Notes: a model not told the origin generated them from the letters alone. Positions 1 through 9,737 are shown, numbered from the stretch's first letter. The stretch: DNA of 64,000 bases from Streptomyces humicola (GCF_024436035.1 NZ_JANFNG010000004.1:1-64000), one strand, 5' to 3'. Numbers and translations are program-made.

Positions 1-46
1 GCATCGTCCTCATCTGCGGCCCGGCGGCCACGCGCGCGTCGCTCAC
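1..46 (-). CDS. 5' end of the gene downstream of hutU (partial)
   Basis: A GTG start at 44-46 overlaps the TGA of the preceding short frame (43-45), and the frame runs open off the left edge. The first codons read [12 protein letters not shown]. They repeat the start of the short frame at 43-138 because of a 92-bp tandem duplication. In S. coelicolor the gene after hutU is, as I remember it, an M20-type amidohydrolase, but too little is visible here to identify the product. Confidence 0.4.
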   Translation of the reverse strand, partial: MSDARVAAGPQMRTM

Positions 47-134
47 GCCTCCTCCTTGTTCGCTTCTCCGCCCGCGCGGCGCACAGGCACAGGCATCGTC
101 CTCATCTGCGGCCCGGCGGCCACGCGCGCGTCGC

Positions 135-138
<4 letters not shown>
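43..138 (-). CDS. 31-codon frame made by a tandem duplication behind hutU
   Basis: The GTG at 136-138 overlaps the hutU stop codon in a GTGA junction. The frame ends after 31 codons at a TGA that itself forms an identical GTGA junction with the next frame (start 46). It exists because 55 bp (93-147) recur exactly at 1-55, offset by 92 bp, which is not a multiple of three. It is either a tiny translated coupling peptide or simply a duplication product; I know of no function. Confidence 0.4.
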
Positions 139-1835
<1,697 letters not shown>

Positions 1836-1866
1836 GCGGGTCGCCTCCTACACCTCGCTGGATTGA

Positions 1867-1874
1867 TTCATTCA
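1867..1874. promoter_or_regulatory. TTCATTCA box at the hutU start site
   Basis: TTCATTCA lies just downstream of the candidate -10. The same octamer occurs at 5128-5135 in front of the MurR/RpiR regulator gene, so it may be a shared operator half-site. This is inference from two copies only. Confidence 0.3.
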
Positions 1875-1875
1875 C

Positions 1876-1904
1876 ATCCTCACTGTCTGAATACTTCCAG
1901 TCAA
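1876..1904 (-). promoter_or_regulatory. Candidate hutU promoter
   Basis: Reading leftward: TTGACT (-35, 1899-1904), a 17-bp spacer, GAGGAT (-10, 1876-1881). This is close to the sigma-HrdB consensus TTGAC-N17-TAGGAT. Transcription would start near 1869, about 34 nt before the hutU ATG. The local sequence is clearly more AT-rich than its surroundings. Confidence 0.55.
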
Positions 1905-1948
1905 CAGGCCGCGCCACCTAGGCCACCGGGACGACCGCCAGGAGGCCG

Positions 1949-2080
1949 CTAGAGCGTGAAGCCGCGAGGGAACGGATCGGTCGGATCCAGGAGGAATTGC
2001 CCCATGCCGGTGATCCACCCGCGCCCCGTCACCTCGGGCACAACGGGCCGGAGCCCTGCTGGTGCGGAGGGATCGGATGC
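1949..2080 (-). pseudogene. 3' remnant of a proline racemase / hydroxyproline epimerase gene
   Basis: Read on the minus strand, the frame ending at TAG 1949-1951 gives PVVPEVTGRGWITG followed by FLLDPTDPFPRGFTL and stop. That is the conserved C-terminal tail of the proline racemase/4-hydroxyproline 2-epimerase family (about 310-345 residues when intact). Only about 40 recognisable residues remain. The frame is closed upstream by a TAG at 2081-2083, and nothing upstream resembles the catalytic Cys domains. It is a decayed gene fragment lying behind the hutU promoter. Confidence 0.75.
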
Positions 2081-2140
2081 CTACGGCAGCGCAGTGGCGA
2101 CGATGAAACCGGCGAGGGTGGCGGCGTGTGGTCCGGCCAT
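2081..2140 (-). CDS. 19-residue frame ahead of the racemase remnant (doubtful)
   Basis: ATG at 2138-2140 follows a good ribosome binding site (GAGGAGACC), and the 19 codons end at TAG 2081-2083, in the same frame as the racemase fragment. The peptide MAGPHAATLAGFIVATALP is hydrophobic and is not part of the racemase fold. It could be the residual start region of the broken gene joined by deletion, or a leader peptide. Low confidence that it is expressed. Confidence 0.25.
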   Translation of the reverse strand: MAGPHAATLAGFIVATALP

Positions 2141-2232
2141 GGAGGTCTCCTCTCACGGAGGGAACGTCGGCGACGCTAACTCCCTCACGGCGAGCCCAAC
2201 AAGACCGCCGCGCGCGTGGTTGGCTTGATCCC

Positions 2233-3591
2233 ATGACGCCCACACTCGCCCACGACGCCGCCGCACGCCGCACGGCAGCGGTGCAGGCCGCGGCCGAACA
2301 GGAGCTCGTCGGTGAGGACCAGCCGGTGATCGGGCTGCTCGACGCGGCGGGTATCCAGGAGTCGGCGGCCGAGCTGCACGCGGCCTTCGCCACCCCCGGT
2401 ACGGCCGTCACGCACACCTTCGCGGTCAAGGCCGCCTCGCTCGTGCCGGTGCTGCGACTGCTCGCCGCCGAAGGTGTGGGCTGCGAGGTCGCCAGCGCCG
2501 GTGAGCTCGCCCTCGCCCGCGCCGCCGGGCTGCCCGCGGACCGCATCGTCTTCGACTCCCCCGCCAAGACCACCGCGGAGCTGCGCGCGGCCCTGGCCCT
2601 CGGCGTCGCCGTCAACGCCGACAACCCGCAGGAGCTGGCCCGTCTTGACGCCCTCGTCCGGGAGACCGGCACCGCGTCCCCGATCGGGCTGCGCGTCAAT
2701 CCGCAGGTCGGGGGCGGCACGATCGAGGCGCTCAGCACCGCGACCGCGACCTCCAAGTTCGGCTTCGCGCTGCGCGACGAGGGCGCGACCGACCGGATCG
2801 TCAGGGCCTACGCCGACCATCCCTGGCTCAGCCGCCTCCACGCCCACACCGGTTCCCAGGGTATCCCGCTGGAACTGATGGCCGTGGGTGTGCGCGCCGC
2901 GTACGAGCTCGCCGAACGCATCAACGTCCACGCCCGCGCCGCCACCGGCCGGCAACAGATCACCACCATCGACATCGGCGGCGGCCTGCCCGTCAACTTC
3001 GCCTCGGACGAGGTCACACCGACCTTCCGCGCCTATGCGGAGCTGCTGCGGACCACCGTGCCCGGTCTCTTCGACGGCCGTTATGCCCTGGTCACCGAGT
3101 TCGGCCGGTCGCTGGTCGCCAAGCACGGCACGATCCTCGCGCGCGTCGAGTACACCAAGACGGCGGGCGGACGCGCCCTCGCGATCACTCATGTGGGCGC
3201 CCAGGTCGCCACCCGTACAGTCTTCGACCCCGGATCGTGGCCGCTGCGAGTGCTCGCCTTCGACGCCAAGGGCCGCCCGAAGAGCGGCGAGCCGGTCGTG
3301 CAGGACGTGACCGGGCCCTGCTGCTTCGCGGGCGACATCGTGGCGCACCGGCGCGAACTCCCGCTGCTCGCCGAGGGCGACCTGGTCGCGCTGCCGGACA
3401 CGGGCGCGTACTACTTCTCCACGCACTACGCGTACAACTCGTTGCCACGGCCCGGGATCTACGGGTACGATGGCGACGCGAACGAGCCGCACGGCGTCCG
3501 ATTCACGACTGTGCGCGCCCCGCAGACCCTGGACGAGATCGTCGCGGAGAGCGGTTCCGCCAACGCCGACGCCCTCACCGGGCCGCGCTGA
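2233..3591 (+). CDS. Fold-type III PLP-dependent decarboxylase-like enzyme (Orn/DAP/Arg decarboxylase 2 family, Y4yA-like)
   Basis: A 452-residue relative of diaminopimelate and ornithine decarboxylases. The N-terminal alanine-racemase-like barrel has the PLP lysine in THTFAVKAASL, then GVGCEVASAGELALARAAG, the His of LHAHTGSQG, the phosphate-binding glycine loop DIGGGLPVNF, and EFGRSLVAKHG. The C-terminal beta domain shows GPCCFAGD (the catalytic cysteine region) and DTGAYYFSTHYAYNS. The substrate is unknown; the sequence looks more like the Y4yA/uncharacterised branch than LysA. Start: a track-length frame opens at 2128, but the ATG at 2233 fits the family start. No clear Shine-Dalgarno precedes it, so the start is uncertain. 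The 3' end overlaps the convergent membrane gene by 17 bp. Confidence 0.8.
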   Translation: MTPTLAHDAAARRTAAVQAAAEQELVGEDQPVIGLLDAAGIQESAAELHAAFATPGTAVTHTFAVKAASLVPVLRLLAAEGVGCEVASAGELALARAAGLPADRIVFDSPAKTTAELRAALALGVAVNADNPQELARLDALVRETGTASPIGLRVNPQVGGGTIEALSTATATSKFGFALRDEGATDRIVRAYADHPWLSRLHAHTGSQGIPLELMAVGVRAAYELAERINVHARAATGRQQITTIDIGGGLPVNFASDEVTPTFRAYAELLRTTVPGLFDGRYALVTEFGRSLVAKHGTILARVEYTKTAGGRALAITHVGAQVATRTVFDPGSWPLRVLAFDAKGRPKSGEPVVQDVTGPCCFAGDIVAHRRELPLLAEGDLVALPDTGAYYFSTHYAYNSLPRPGIYGYDGDANEPHGVRFTTVRAPQTLDEIVAESGSANADALTGPR

Positions 3592-4156
3592 CCGCTCTCC
3601 GCCTGGCCCCGCCGGGGCGGGCGTCACCCGCGACCGGTCCGGTGGTCAGGTACGACTTCACGTCCCGGCCCGCCGGGCCGCGGCGGCTCGCCCACTCCGG
3701 CCGCACCCACAGCAGCGCCTCGTTCCGGCGCTCCCAGCGCCCGATTGCCACCGCCTTCGCCCACAGCCCCGCGCCGAGCCCGGCGAGCAGCATGCCACCG
3801 GCCGCTGGGGCGGCGAGGGACGAGGCGACGGCGAGGGTGAGGGCAAGCAGCAGCCACCAGCGGCGCGCACGCAGCCACGCGCGCGCCGTCACGCGCCGGT
3901 CCTGCAGGATGACGGTCTTGGCGGCGCGCGTGGCGCCGTTCTCCAGCTCCGTATAGCGCCGACGGTGCACCAGGAACGCGGTGGCAGCCGCGACGAGGAA
4001 GAGCGCGGCTCCGGCGACGAGGCCGATCGTCCGCCCGGTGAACCCCGGCACGAACGCTCCGGCGAACGCCGCGATCGCGCCCAGCCACCAGCACCACAGC
4101 GCCGCCGTCCGCACCATCACCGCAACCCGAGCCAGCGCATACGCCCCGCGCCCCAC
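3575..4156 (-). CDS. Conserved hypothetical membrane protein
   Basis: 193 residues with about four hydrophobic segments in two pairs (roughly residues 17-33, 44-61, 98-114 and 116-133), separated by a basic loop with RRRYTELENGATRAAK and TARAWLRARRW. The C-terminal 60 residues are hydrophilic and Arg/Gly-rich. No enzymatic motif is visible and I do not recognise a named family. It is convergent with the PLP enzyme and overlaps its last 17 bp, so the two transcripts may interfere. The only in-frame upstream start is the ATG at 4156. Confidence 0.6.
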   Translation of the reverse strand: MGRGAYALARVAVMVRTAALWCWWLGAIAAFAGAFVPGFTGRTIGLVAGAALFLVAAATAFLVHRRRYTELENGATRAAKTVILQDRRVTARAWLRARRWWLLLALTLAVASSLAAPAAGGMLLAGLGAGLWAKAVAIGRWERRNEALLWVRPEWASRRGPAGRDVKSYLTTGPVAGDARPGGARRRAVSAAR

Positions 4157-4257
4157 GACCGCGCTCCTTCCCCATCCACCTGCTACAGGGCATCCGGTGC
4201 GGAGGGTACTCAGAAAATCTCAAAATTGCGTGAGGGTGCGGGGCGGTCGATGCGTGC

Positions 4258-5100
4258 TCACTCGACGAACAGACCACGCTCCGCCGCCCGTGCGTCGAAC
4301 TCCTCCAGCCTCGCCTGCGCGTCGGGCAGCTCGTCGCACATCGCCTCCAGCAGCACCCGGCCGAGCATCATCGGCGCGCACGCGGTGTCGAAGACCAAAC
4401 CGGTCCCGACCGCGGCAGGAAGCAGCAGGTCGGAGTGTTTGGCAACCGGCGCGAAGGAGCTGTCGGCGACGGTGACGACGGTGAGCCCCGCGCCCTTGGC
4501 GTACTCCAGCGCCGCGACCACCTCGCGCGGGTGGCGTGGCAGCGCGAAGCACAGCAGCGCGTTCGCGCCCGCGCGCACCGCCGCGTCGATCCGGTCGGCG
4601 AGCAGCGTGCCGCCCTCGTCGAGCAGTCGCACGTCCGGGTGCACCTTCGCCGCGAAGTAGGCGAATCCGCGCGCCTGTGGCCCCGCGGCTCGCAAGCCGA
4701 GCACCGGAAGCGGCTGGGAGAGGGCGAGCAGCCGTCCTGCCCGCGCCACCGGCTCCGGGTCGGCGAGCAGCGCGGCGAGGTGCCGCAGATTGTCGATCTC
4801 GGCGAGTACGGCCTGCTGGTACTCGTTGTCGGTGACGGCCTGCGTCTCCTGCGGTGCGGGTGCGACCTCGCGCAGATGCCGCCGGAGCGCCGGGTAGCCG
4901 TCGAAGCCCAGGGCGACCGCGAACCGGGTCACCGACGGCTGGCTCACCCCGGCCAGCTCGGCGACCTCGACGCTCGACAGGAACGGCGCATCCGCGGCCC
5001 TGCGCACCAGGCAGTGCGCGATCCGGCGCTGCGTCGGCGTGAGCCGGTGCCCGTCGAACATCCGCATCAAGCGCGCCGCTCCCCCGTCCTGCGTCGCCAT
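4258..5100 (-). CDS. MurR/RpiR family transcriptional regulator
   Basis: 280 residues: an N-terminal RpiR-type helix-turn-helix (LTPTQRRIAHCLVRRA, then SSVEVAELAGVSQPSVTRFAVALGFDGYPALRRHL, residues about 15-75) and a C-terminal SIS sugar-phosphate-type sensor domain (PLPVLGLRAAGPQARGFAY, then ALLCFALPRHPREVVAALEYAK and VVTVADSSFAPVAKHSD). The frame is open further upstream, but the ATG at 5100 has AGGAGGGTGCA directly in front and starts at the usual place. It lies near hutU and shares a TTCATTCA box with its promoter region, so it may control histidine use. That role is inference. Confidence 0.9.
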   Translation of the reverse strand: MATQDGGAARLMRMFDGHRLTPTQRRIAHCLVRRAADAPFLSSVEVAELAGVSQPSVTRFAVALGFDGYPALRRHLREVAPAPQETQAVTDNEYQQAVLAEIDNLRHLAALLADPEPVARAGRLLALSQPLPVLGLRAAGPQARGFAYFAAKVHPDVRLLDEGGTLLADRIDAAVRAGANALLCFALPRHPREVVAALEYAKGAGLTVVTVADSSFAPVAKHSDLLLPAAVGTGLVFDTACAPMMLGRVLLEAMCDELPDAQARLEEFDARAAERGLFVE

Positions 5101-5127
5101 TGCACCCTCCTGGCTGGAACCACGCGT

Positions 5128-5166
5128 TTCATTCAGTGGATCTCGACTCTGCATGAATCCATGCAG
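5128..5166. promoter_or_regulatory. Candidate operator region of the RpiR gene
   Basis: Contains TTCATTCA (5128-5135), the octamer also found at the hutU start site, and a palindrome CTGCATG-AATC-CATGCAG (5149-5166; 7-bp arms, 4-bp centre). Both lie 28-66 bp upstream of the ATG at 5100, where an autoregulatory site would be expected. Confidence 0.45.
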
Positions 5167-5211
5167 CCTGGCAAGAGTCCGCCCCCGTGCCTCACCCCCG
5201 CCGAGGAAGAA

Positions 5212-5242
5212 GGGCCGGGCGCGCACCCAGCGCGCCCGGCCC
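5212..5242 (-). terminator. Hairpin terminator behind the MMPL gene
   Basis: GGGCCGGGCGCG (5212-5223) and CGCGCCCGGCCC (5231-5242) form a perfect 12-bp stem with a 7-nt loop, 35 bp after the stop codon of the leftward MMPL gene. There is no U-tract, as is common in Streptomyces. Confidence 0.65.
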
Positions 5243-5277
5243 CTGTCCCTCCTTGGCTGTTCAGCCGTCGACCATGT

Positions 5278-7419
5278 TCAGCTGTGGACCGGCTCGGCAA
5301 CCCTTGGCTCATCGCCCGCCGGGAGCTCGGAGCCGCGGTCGCCGTGACCCGGCCACCATGCGGCGTGGCCGATGAGCGCCGTCAGGCTCGGCGTGAAGAA
5401 CATCGCCATCACGAAGGCCGCCACCACGATGCCGAACGAGACCGCGAAGCCCATCTCGGTGAGCAGCGAGTTGCCTGCCAACATCATCGTGGCGAAGGTC
5501 GCCGCCAGGATGAAACCGGCGGCGGCGACCGTCGGGCCCGCGTGCCGGAGCGCCATGCCCGCCGCCTCGCGCGGATCACGGCCCTCGCGGGCCTCCTCGC
5601 GAAGCCGGGCGATCATGAGGATGTTGTAGTCGGTGCCGATAGCGACGACGAACAGATACATGATCACCGGGAGCATGAACATCAGACCCGAATGCCCCTG
5701 CGCCTTCTGGAAGATGAGCACCGTCGCCCCGAGGGTCGCACCGAAGCCGAGTCCCACCGATGCCATCAGGTACCAGGGCGCGACCACACTGCGCAGCAGC
5801 AGCGCCAGGATCACCATGATGAGCACCGCCGCGACCGGGAAGACGGTCCTGTAGTCGTGGTTGACGGCGGTGTCGATGTCCTTGTAGATCGCGGACATGC
5901 CGCCCACGAGAGCCTTGGTGCCGGTCGGCGCGTCGGCATGCGCCACGTCGCGGACGTGGCCGACGGTGCTGATCGCCTGGTCGCTCGAGGCCTCCGAGGT
6001 GAGGGTGACGGTGATGTCGGCCGTCGTGCCGTCCTTGCTCAGGGCGGTCAGGCGCGCGGAGGCGACCCCGTCGACGGTCTGCAGCTTGCTCGCGTAGGCG
6101 GGCAGCGCCGACTTGTCGAGCGGCCGGCCGTCGGTGCTCGTCAGGTAGACGTCCGTCGGCTCGGCCGCGCCCGCCGAGTAGGCCTGCTGCATCTCGGTCT
6201 GGACGACCATGGACTCCTTGGTCTTCGGCATGGAGCCCGAGGCGAGGTCGAAGGTGGCGTTGAAGCCCAAGGTGCCGATCGCCAGCGCGACCATGATCAC
6301 CCCGGAGACGGCGGCGGCCAGCGACGGGCGCCGTTGCACGGTACGGCCGAGCGCCGCGAACCGCGCGTTCTCCGGCTCCCGCTGCCACGACTTCGACGGC
6401 CAGAAGACCTTCGGGCCGATGAGCGAGACCACGGCCGGGACGAGAGTGAGACCGGCGACCAGCGTGGCGGCGACGGCGATGGCGAGCGCCGGGCCCATCT
6501 GCTTGAGGAAGCCGAGGGTGGAGAGCACCAGCGCCAGGAAGGCGATGATGACCGCACCGGCGGCGGAGGCGATCGCCTCTCCGACCCGCGCGACCGCGTT
6601 GATCATGGCTTGTTTCGGTTCGTCACCGGCTCGCAGCCGCTCCCGGTAACGGAACATCAGGAACAGGAAGTAGTCGGTGCCGACGCCGAAGAGCACGACG
6701 ATGAGGATGGACGAGACCGAACTGTTGGCCTGCAGCCCGAAGAGCTTGGTGGCGTAGGCGATGAGGCCGTTGGCGACCGCCGAGACCACGCCGATGAGCA
6801 GCAGCGGCAGCACGGCGAGAATCGGCGCACGGAAAATGATCAGCAGCGTCACCAGGATGATCACGAAGGTGCCGATGCCGATCAGCGCCTGACCGCGCTG
6901 CGATGAATCCTGCTGGTCGAGGGCCTGGGCTGCCGAACCGCCCAACTGGGCTTCCAGGTGGGTGCCCTTGGTCAGGTCCTTCGCGTCGGCGCGCAGCGTC
7001 CTGGCCGCGTCCGCCTGCTTGGGCTGGCCCGCGTTCTTCGGGTCCATCTGGACCAGGGCCATGTCGTACTTCCCGTCCTTGGACGGGGGTCCGGGGATGA
7101 CCTTCTGCACCTGGTCGATGTGCTCGCCGGTGAGTGCGCCGGTGATCCGCAGCGCGTCCTGCTTGTCGGCGGGCGTCAGCGCGGCGCCGTCCGTGCGCTG
7201 GTAGAGCACGATCGCGGACGGCGTGAAGGCGCTGGGGAACGCCTTCTGCTGCAGGTCCGACGCCTGAATGGATTCGTAGCTCTTGGGGAGGAAGCTACTT
7301 TCGTCGCTGTTGGACGGAAGGCTCGGTGCGGTGGCGACGATCGCGACGGCGGCTATGAGCCACGCCACGATCGTCCATATGGGATGGCGGACGACGGTGC
7401 GTCCTATGCGGTGGAACAT
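5278..7419 (-). CDS. MMPL-family RND transporter
   Basis: 713 residues with the duplicated MMPL layout: one N-terminal membrane helix (HPIWTIVAWLIAAVAIVATA), a large extracytoplasmic loop, a bundle of five helices (GQALIGIGTFVIILVTLLIIF onward, including VLFGVGTDYFLFLMFRYRE), then the same plan repeated with AIGTDYNILMIARLREE near residue 600. The GTDY motifs carry the proton-relay Asp-Tyr pairs of this family. Such proteins export lipids, polyketides or drugs; the substrate here cannot be read. The ATG at 7419 (MFHRIGR) has GGAGGCAGC upstream and is preferred over the open upstream extension. Confidence 0.93.
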   Translation of the reverse strand: MFHRIGRTVVRHPIWTIVAWLIAAVAIVATAPSLPSNSDESSFLPKSYESIQASDLQQKAFPSAFTPSAIVLYQRTDGAALTPADKQDALRITGALTGEHIDQVQKVIPGPPSKDGKYDMALVQMDPKNAGQPKQADAARTLRADAKDLTKGTHLEAQLGGSAAQALDQQDSSQRGQALIGIGTFVIILVTLLIIFRAPILAVLPLLLIGVVSAVANGLIAYATKLFGLQANSSVSSILIVVLFGVGTDYFLFLMFRYRERLRAGDEPKQAMINAVARVGEAIASAAGAVIIAFLALVLSTLGFLKQMGPALAIAVAATLVAGLTLVPAVVSLIGPKVFWPSKSWQREPENARFAALGRTVQRRPSLAAAVSGVIMVALAIGTLGFNATFDLASGSMPKTKESMVVQTEMQQAYSAGAAEPTDVYLTSTDGRPLDKSALPAYASKLQTVDGVASARLTALSKDGTTADITVTLTSEASSDQAISTVGHVRDVAHADAPTGTKALVGGMSAIYKDIDTAVNHDYRTVFPVAAVLIMVILALLLRSVVAPWYLMASVGLGFGATLGATVLIFQKAQGHSGLMFMLPVIMYLFVVAIGTDYNILMIARLREEAREGRDPREAAGMALRHAGPTVAAAGFILAATFATMMLAGNSLLTEMGFAVSFGIVVAAFVMAMFFTPSLTALIGHAAWWPGHGDRGSELPAGDEPRVAEPVHS

Positions 7420-7533
7420 GCGGTGCTGCCTCCATGGCAGATGAGTCACCGCCACCCTACGGAGCGGAACCCGGGTACGGCGATCCGGCCAATTCACTTA
7501 CTGACCGGCCGGGTGGTCGTGGGCTCCCCCATC

Positions 7534-8940
7534 TTAATCCAGCCTCGGAAGCAGTTTTTTCTGGGGCTTTCCCATGGCGTTGCGCGGGAGCGCGTCGAGG
7601 AAACGGACCACCCGCGGCCGCTTGTGCACGGACAGATGCCCGGCGACGAAGTCGATCAGGTCGCGCTCGCTCACCCCGTCCGCGACCACGAACGCCACGA
7701 CCTGCTGACCCAGGTCCGGATGCGGAGCCCCGACCACCGCAGCCTCCCGCACCGCGGGGTGGTCGAGCAGCGCGTTCTCCACCTCGCCCGCGCCGATCCG
7801 GTAGCCGCCCGACTTGATCAGGTCGGTGGAAGCGCGGCCGACGATGCGGTGCATGCCGTCCGGCTCGATCACGGCCATGTCGCCGGTGCGGAACCAGCCG
7901 TCCGCGGTGAGCGCGGCCTGAGTCGCCTGCGGCCGGCCCAGATACCCGTCGAACAACGTCGCGCCGCCGACCTGCAGTTCGCCGACGGTGGCGCCGTCGT
8001 ACGGCGCCGGCTCGCCGTCCTCACCGACCAGCCGCGTCGACACCCCGGCCACCGGCAGCCCCACCGAGCCCGCGCGCCGCTCCCCGTTCGCCCGGGTGCT
8101 GACCGTGATCAGGGTCTCCGTCATCCCGTACCGCTCCACCGGCCGCTGCCCGGTCAGCGCCTCCAGGTCGCGGAAGACGGGGGCGGGCAGCGGAGCGCTC
8201 CCCGAGACCAGCAGCCGCGCCCCGGCCAGCTCCTTCGCCGCCGAGGCGTCCTGCACGACGCGCGACCACACCGTCGGCACACCGAAGTAGAGGCTGCCCG
8301 CGGCGGCCGCGTAAGCGGCGGGGGCGGGCCGCCCGGTGTGCACCAGACGGCTGCCCACCCGCAGCGCCCCGAGCGCGCCCAGGACGAGACCGTGCACATG
8401 GAAGAGCGGCAGCCCGTGGACGAGGGTGTCCTCGGGCGTCCACGCCCATGCCGCGGCGAGCGCGTCGAGGTCGGCTGCGATCGCGCGCCGCGAGAGTAAC
8501 ACGCCCTTCGGCGCGCCCGTCGTGCCCGAGGTGTAGAGGATCAACGCGGGCGCTTCCGGCCGCTCTTCGCCGGCCGGCGCGTCGGCACGCTCGTCCAGCC
8601 GCACCGGGACGGTCTCGCAGCAAGCGTCCGGCCACACCTGCGGGTCGGCCGCGAGCAGCAGCCGGGCCCCGGAGTCCCGCAGGATGTGATCGCGCTCGGC
8701 GCGCCCCGCGTCCGGCGGCACGGGCACCACCGGCACCCCCCCGAGCAGCCCGCCGACCACCGCGGCCAGCGTCCCGGCCACCGGCGCCGCGTGCACCGCG
8801 ACCGCGGGCGCACCGGCGATACGCCGCGCGACCGCCCCGGCGGCGCCGAGCAGCTCCTCGCGCGAGAGCGCGTGGTCGTCCACCCGTACGGCATCCGGTG
8901 CGTCGCCATCCGATGAGCCCAGCGCCGTCAGCAGCTCCAT
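7534..8940 (-). CDS. MatB-like malonyl-/acyl-CoA synthetase (contains a TTA codon)
   Basis: 468-residue ANL-superfamily adenylating enzyme. Motifs: LYTSGTTGAPKG (ATP P-loop), HGLPLFHVHGLVLG, ERYGMTETL, GWFRTGDMAV, KSGGYRIGAGEVENALLDHP and the C-terminal lysine region ALPRNAMGKPQKK. The sequence is close along its length to S. coelicolor MatB as I remember it, so a dicarboxylate such as malonate or methylmalonate is the likeliest substrate. The product would be extender-type CoA ester for fatty acid or polyketide synthesis. The codon at 8497-8499 (Leu of GVLLSRRA) is TTA, making translation dependent on bldA. ATG 8940 follows GAAGGGAG. A five-fold 14-bp repeat lies immediately upstream. Confidence 0.9.
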   Translation of the reverse strand: MELLTALGSSDGDAPDAVRVDDHALSREELLGAAGAVARRIAGAPAVAVHAAPVAGTLAAVVGGLLGGVPVVPVPPDAGRAERDHILRDSGARLLLAADPQVWPDACCETVPVRLDERADAPAGEERPEAPALILYTSGTTGAPKGVLLSRRAIAADLDALAAAWAWTPEDTLVHGLPLFHVHGLVLGALGALRVGSRLVHTGRPAPAAYAAAAGSLYFGVPTVWSRVVQDASAAKELAGARLLVSGSAPLPAPVFRDLEALTGQRPVERYGMTETLITVSTRANGERRAGSVGLPVAGVSTRLVGEDGEPAPYDGATVGELQVGGATLFDGYLGRPQATQAALTADGWFRTGDMAVIEPDGMHRIVGRASTDLIKSGGYRIGAGEVENALLDHPAVREAAVVGAPHPDLGQQVVAFVVADGVSERDLIDFVAGHLSVHKRPRVVRFLDALPRNAMGKPQKKLLPRLD

Positions 8941-8951
8941 GCCGCTCCCTT

Positions 8952-9021
8952 CGTCTCCACGTGGCCGTCTCCACGTGGCCGTCTCCACGTGGCCGTCTCC
9001 ACGTGGCCGTCTCCACGTGGC
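8952..9021. repeat. Five tandem copies of a 14-bp unit containing CCACGTGG
   Basis: CGTCTCCACGTGGC is repeated exactly five times (8952, 8966, 8980, 8994, 9008). Each copy contains the 8-bp palindrome CCACGTGG. The array starts 12 bp before the start codon of the MatB-like gene and lies between it and the divergent gene at 9145, so it is in the leader or promoter of one or both. Exact repeats like this can change copy number by slippage. Confidence 0.95.
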
Positions 9022-9144
9022 AGTCCTGCGCCGACCGTACCCACCCGGCCCCGCGGAACAGCCGTCCCCCAGGGAACAACCCCAGGGAAGATTCGGGGGT
9101 TGCCCCCAGTGCCTTACGCGGATCCCCGGTCCTACGGTGAGCCC

Positions 9145-9579
9145 ATGAGTGCGCCCGACCAAGAGCTGAAGAAGGAACTCGACGCCACGCTGCAGGCTCG
9201 CAAGGAGCTGGGTCCCGAGTACGAGTCCGAGCTGATCGACTCATTCCTCGCCACGATGGAAAAGCGCCTCGACGGCCAGGTGGAGCGCCGCATACGCCGC
9301 GAACTGACACAGGCCCGGACCTCCGCCGCCCGCGTGGGCGCGCCCGCGCGCCGCCCGCGGGGCCGCGACGACGGCACCCGCAACCGCCGCTTCGGCCTGG
9401 CGAGCGTGTCCCTCGTCTTCGCCATCCCGCTGTCGGCGATCGCCGCGGTCAACGCCCACCTTCCGGGACTGCTGGCGACCTGGGCCGGGATCGTCGGGGT
9501 GAACATCGCGCACTCGATGGGCGCGATCTTCCACGAGCGCGGCGACCGCCGCGACCGTGACATGGAGAGGGAATGGTGA
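9145..9579 (+). CDS. Conserved membrane protein with helical N-terminus
   Basis: 144 residues. Residues 1-60 are charged and helical (ELKKELDATLQARKELGPEYES, then EKRLDGQVERRIRREL). Residues about 88-125 hold two closely spaced hydrophobic segments, and the protein ends in a charged HERGDRRDRDMEREW tail. This plan (cytoplasmic charged helix, membrane hairpin) is common in actinobacterial hypothetical membrane proteins; no enzymatic motif is seen. ATG 9145 has GGTGAG close by. A strong hairpin begins at the stop codon. Confidence 0.65.
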   Translation: MSAPDQELKKELDATLQARKELGPEYESELIDSFLATMEKRLDGQVERRIRRELTQARTSAARVGAPARRPRGRDDGTRNRRFGLASVSLVFAIPLSAIAAVNAHLPGLLATWAGIVGVNIAHSMGAIFHERGDRRDRDMEREW

Positions 9580-9635
9580 CGGGGACCGCCGCACCCTCGC
9601 CCGGGGGCGAGGGGCGGGACGACGGCGGTCCCCGT
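9579..9635 (+). terminator. Strong hairpin terminator behind the 9145 gene
   Basis: ACGGGGACCGCCG (9579-9591) pairs perfectly with CGGCGGTCCCCGT (9623-9635), and a second stem (CCCTCGCCC/GGGCGAGGG) fills the loop. It begins on the last base of the stop codon. Confidence 0.75.
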
Positions 9636-9737
9636 GGGGACGCGAGGCCGGGTCAGGGCCGGCTCATCCGCGTCCGGGGCAACTGAGGAGGTCCGGGAGC
9701 CGCTCCGTCGATCCTCGCTGCCACACCTTTTGTTGTC

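Noticed and set aside
8952-9021. CRISPR-like array
   Set aside because: Units are contiguous 14-mers with no spacers and there are no cas genes; it is a simple tandem repeat.
8941-9310. N-terminal extension of the MatB-like protein across the 14-bp repeats
   Set aside because: The repeat-coded ATWRRPRGD-type sequence is an artefact of an open frame; the ATG at 8940 has a proper ribosome site and matches the family start.
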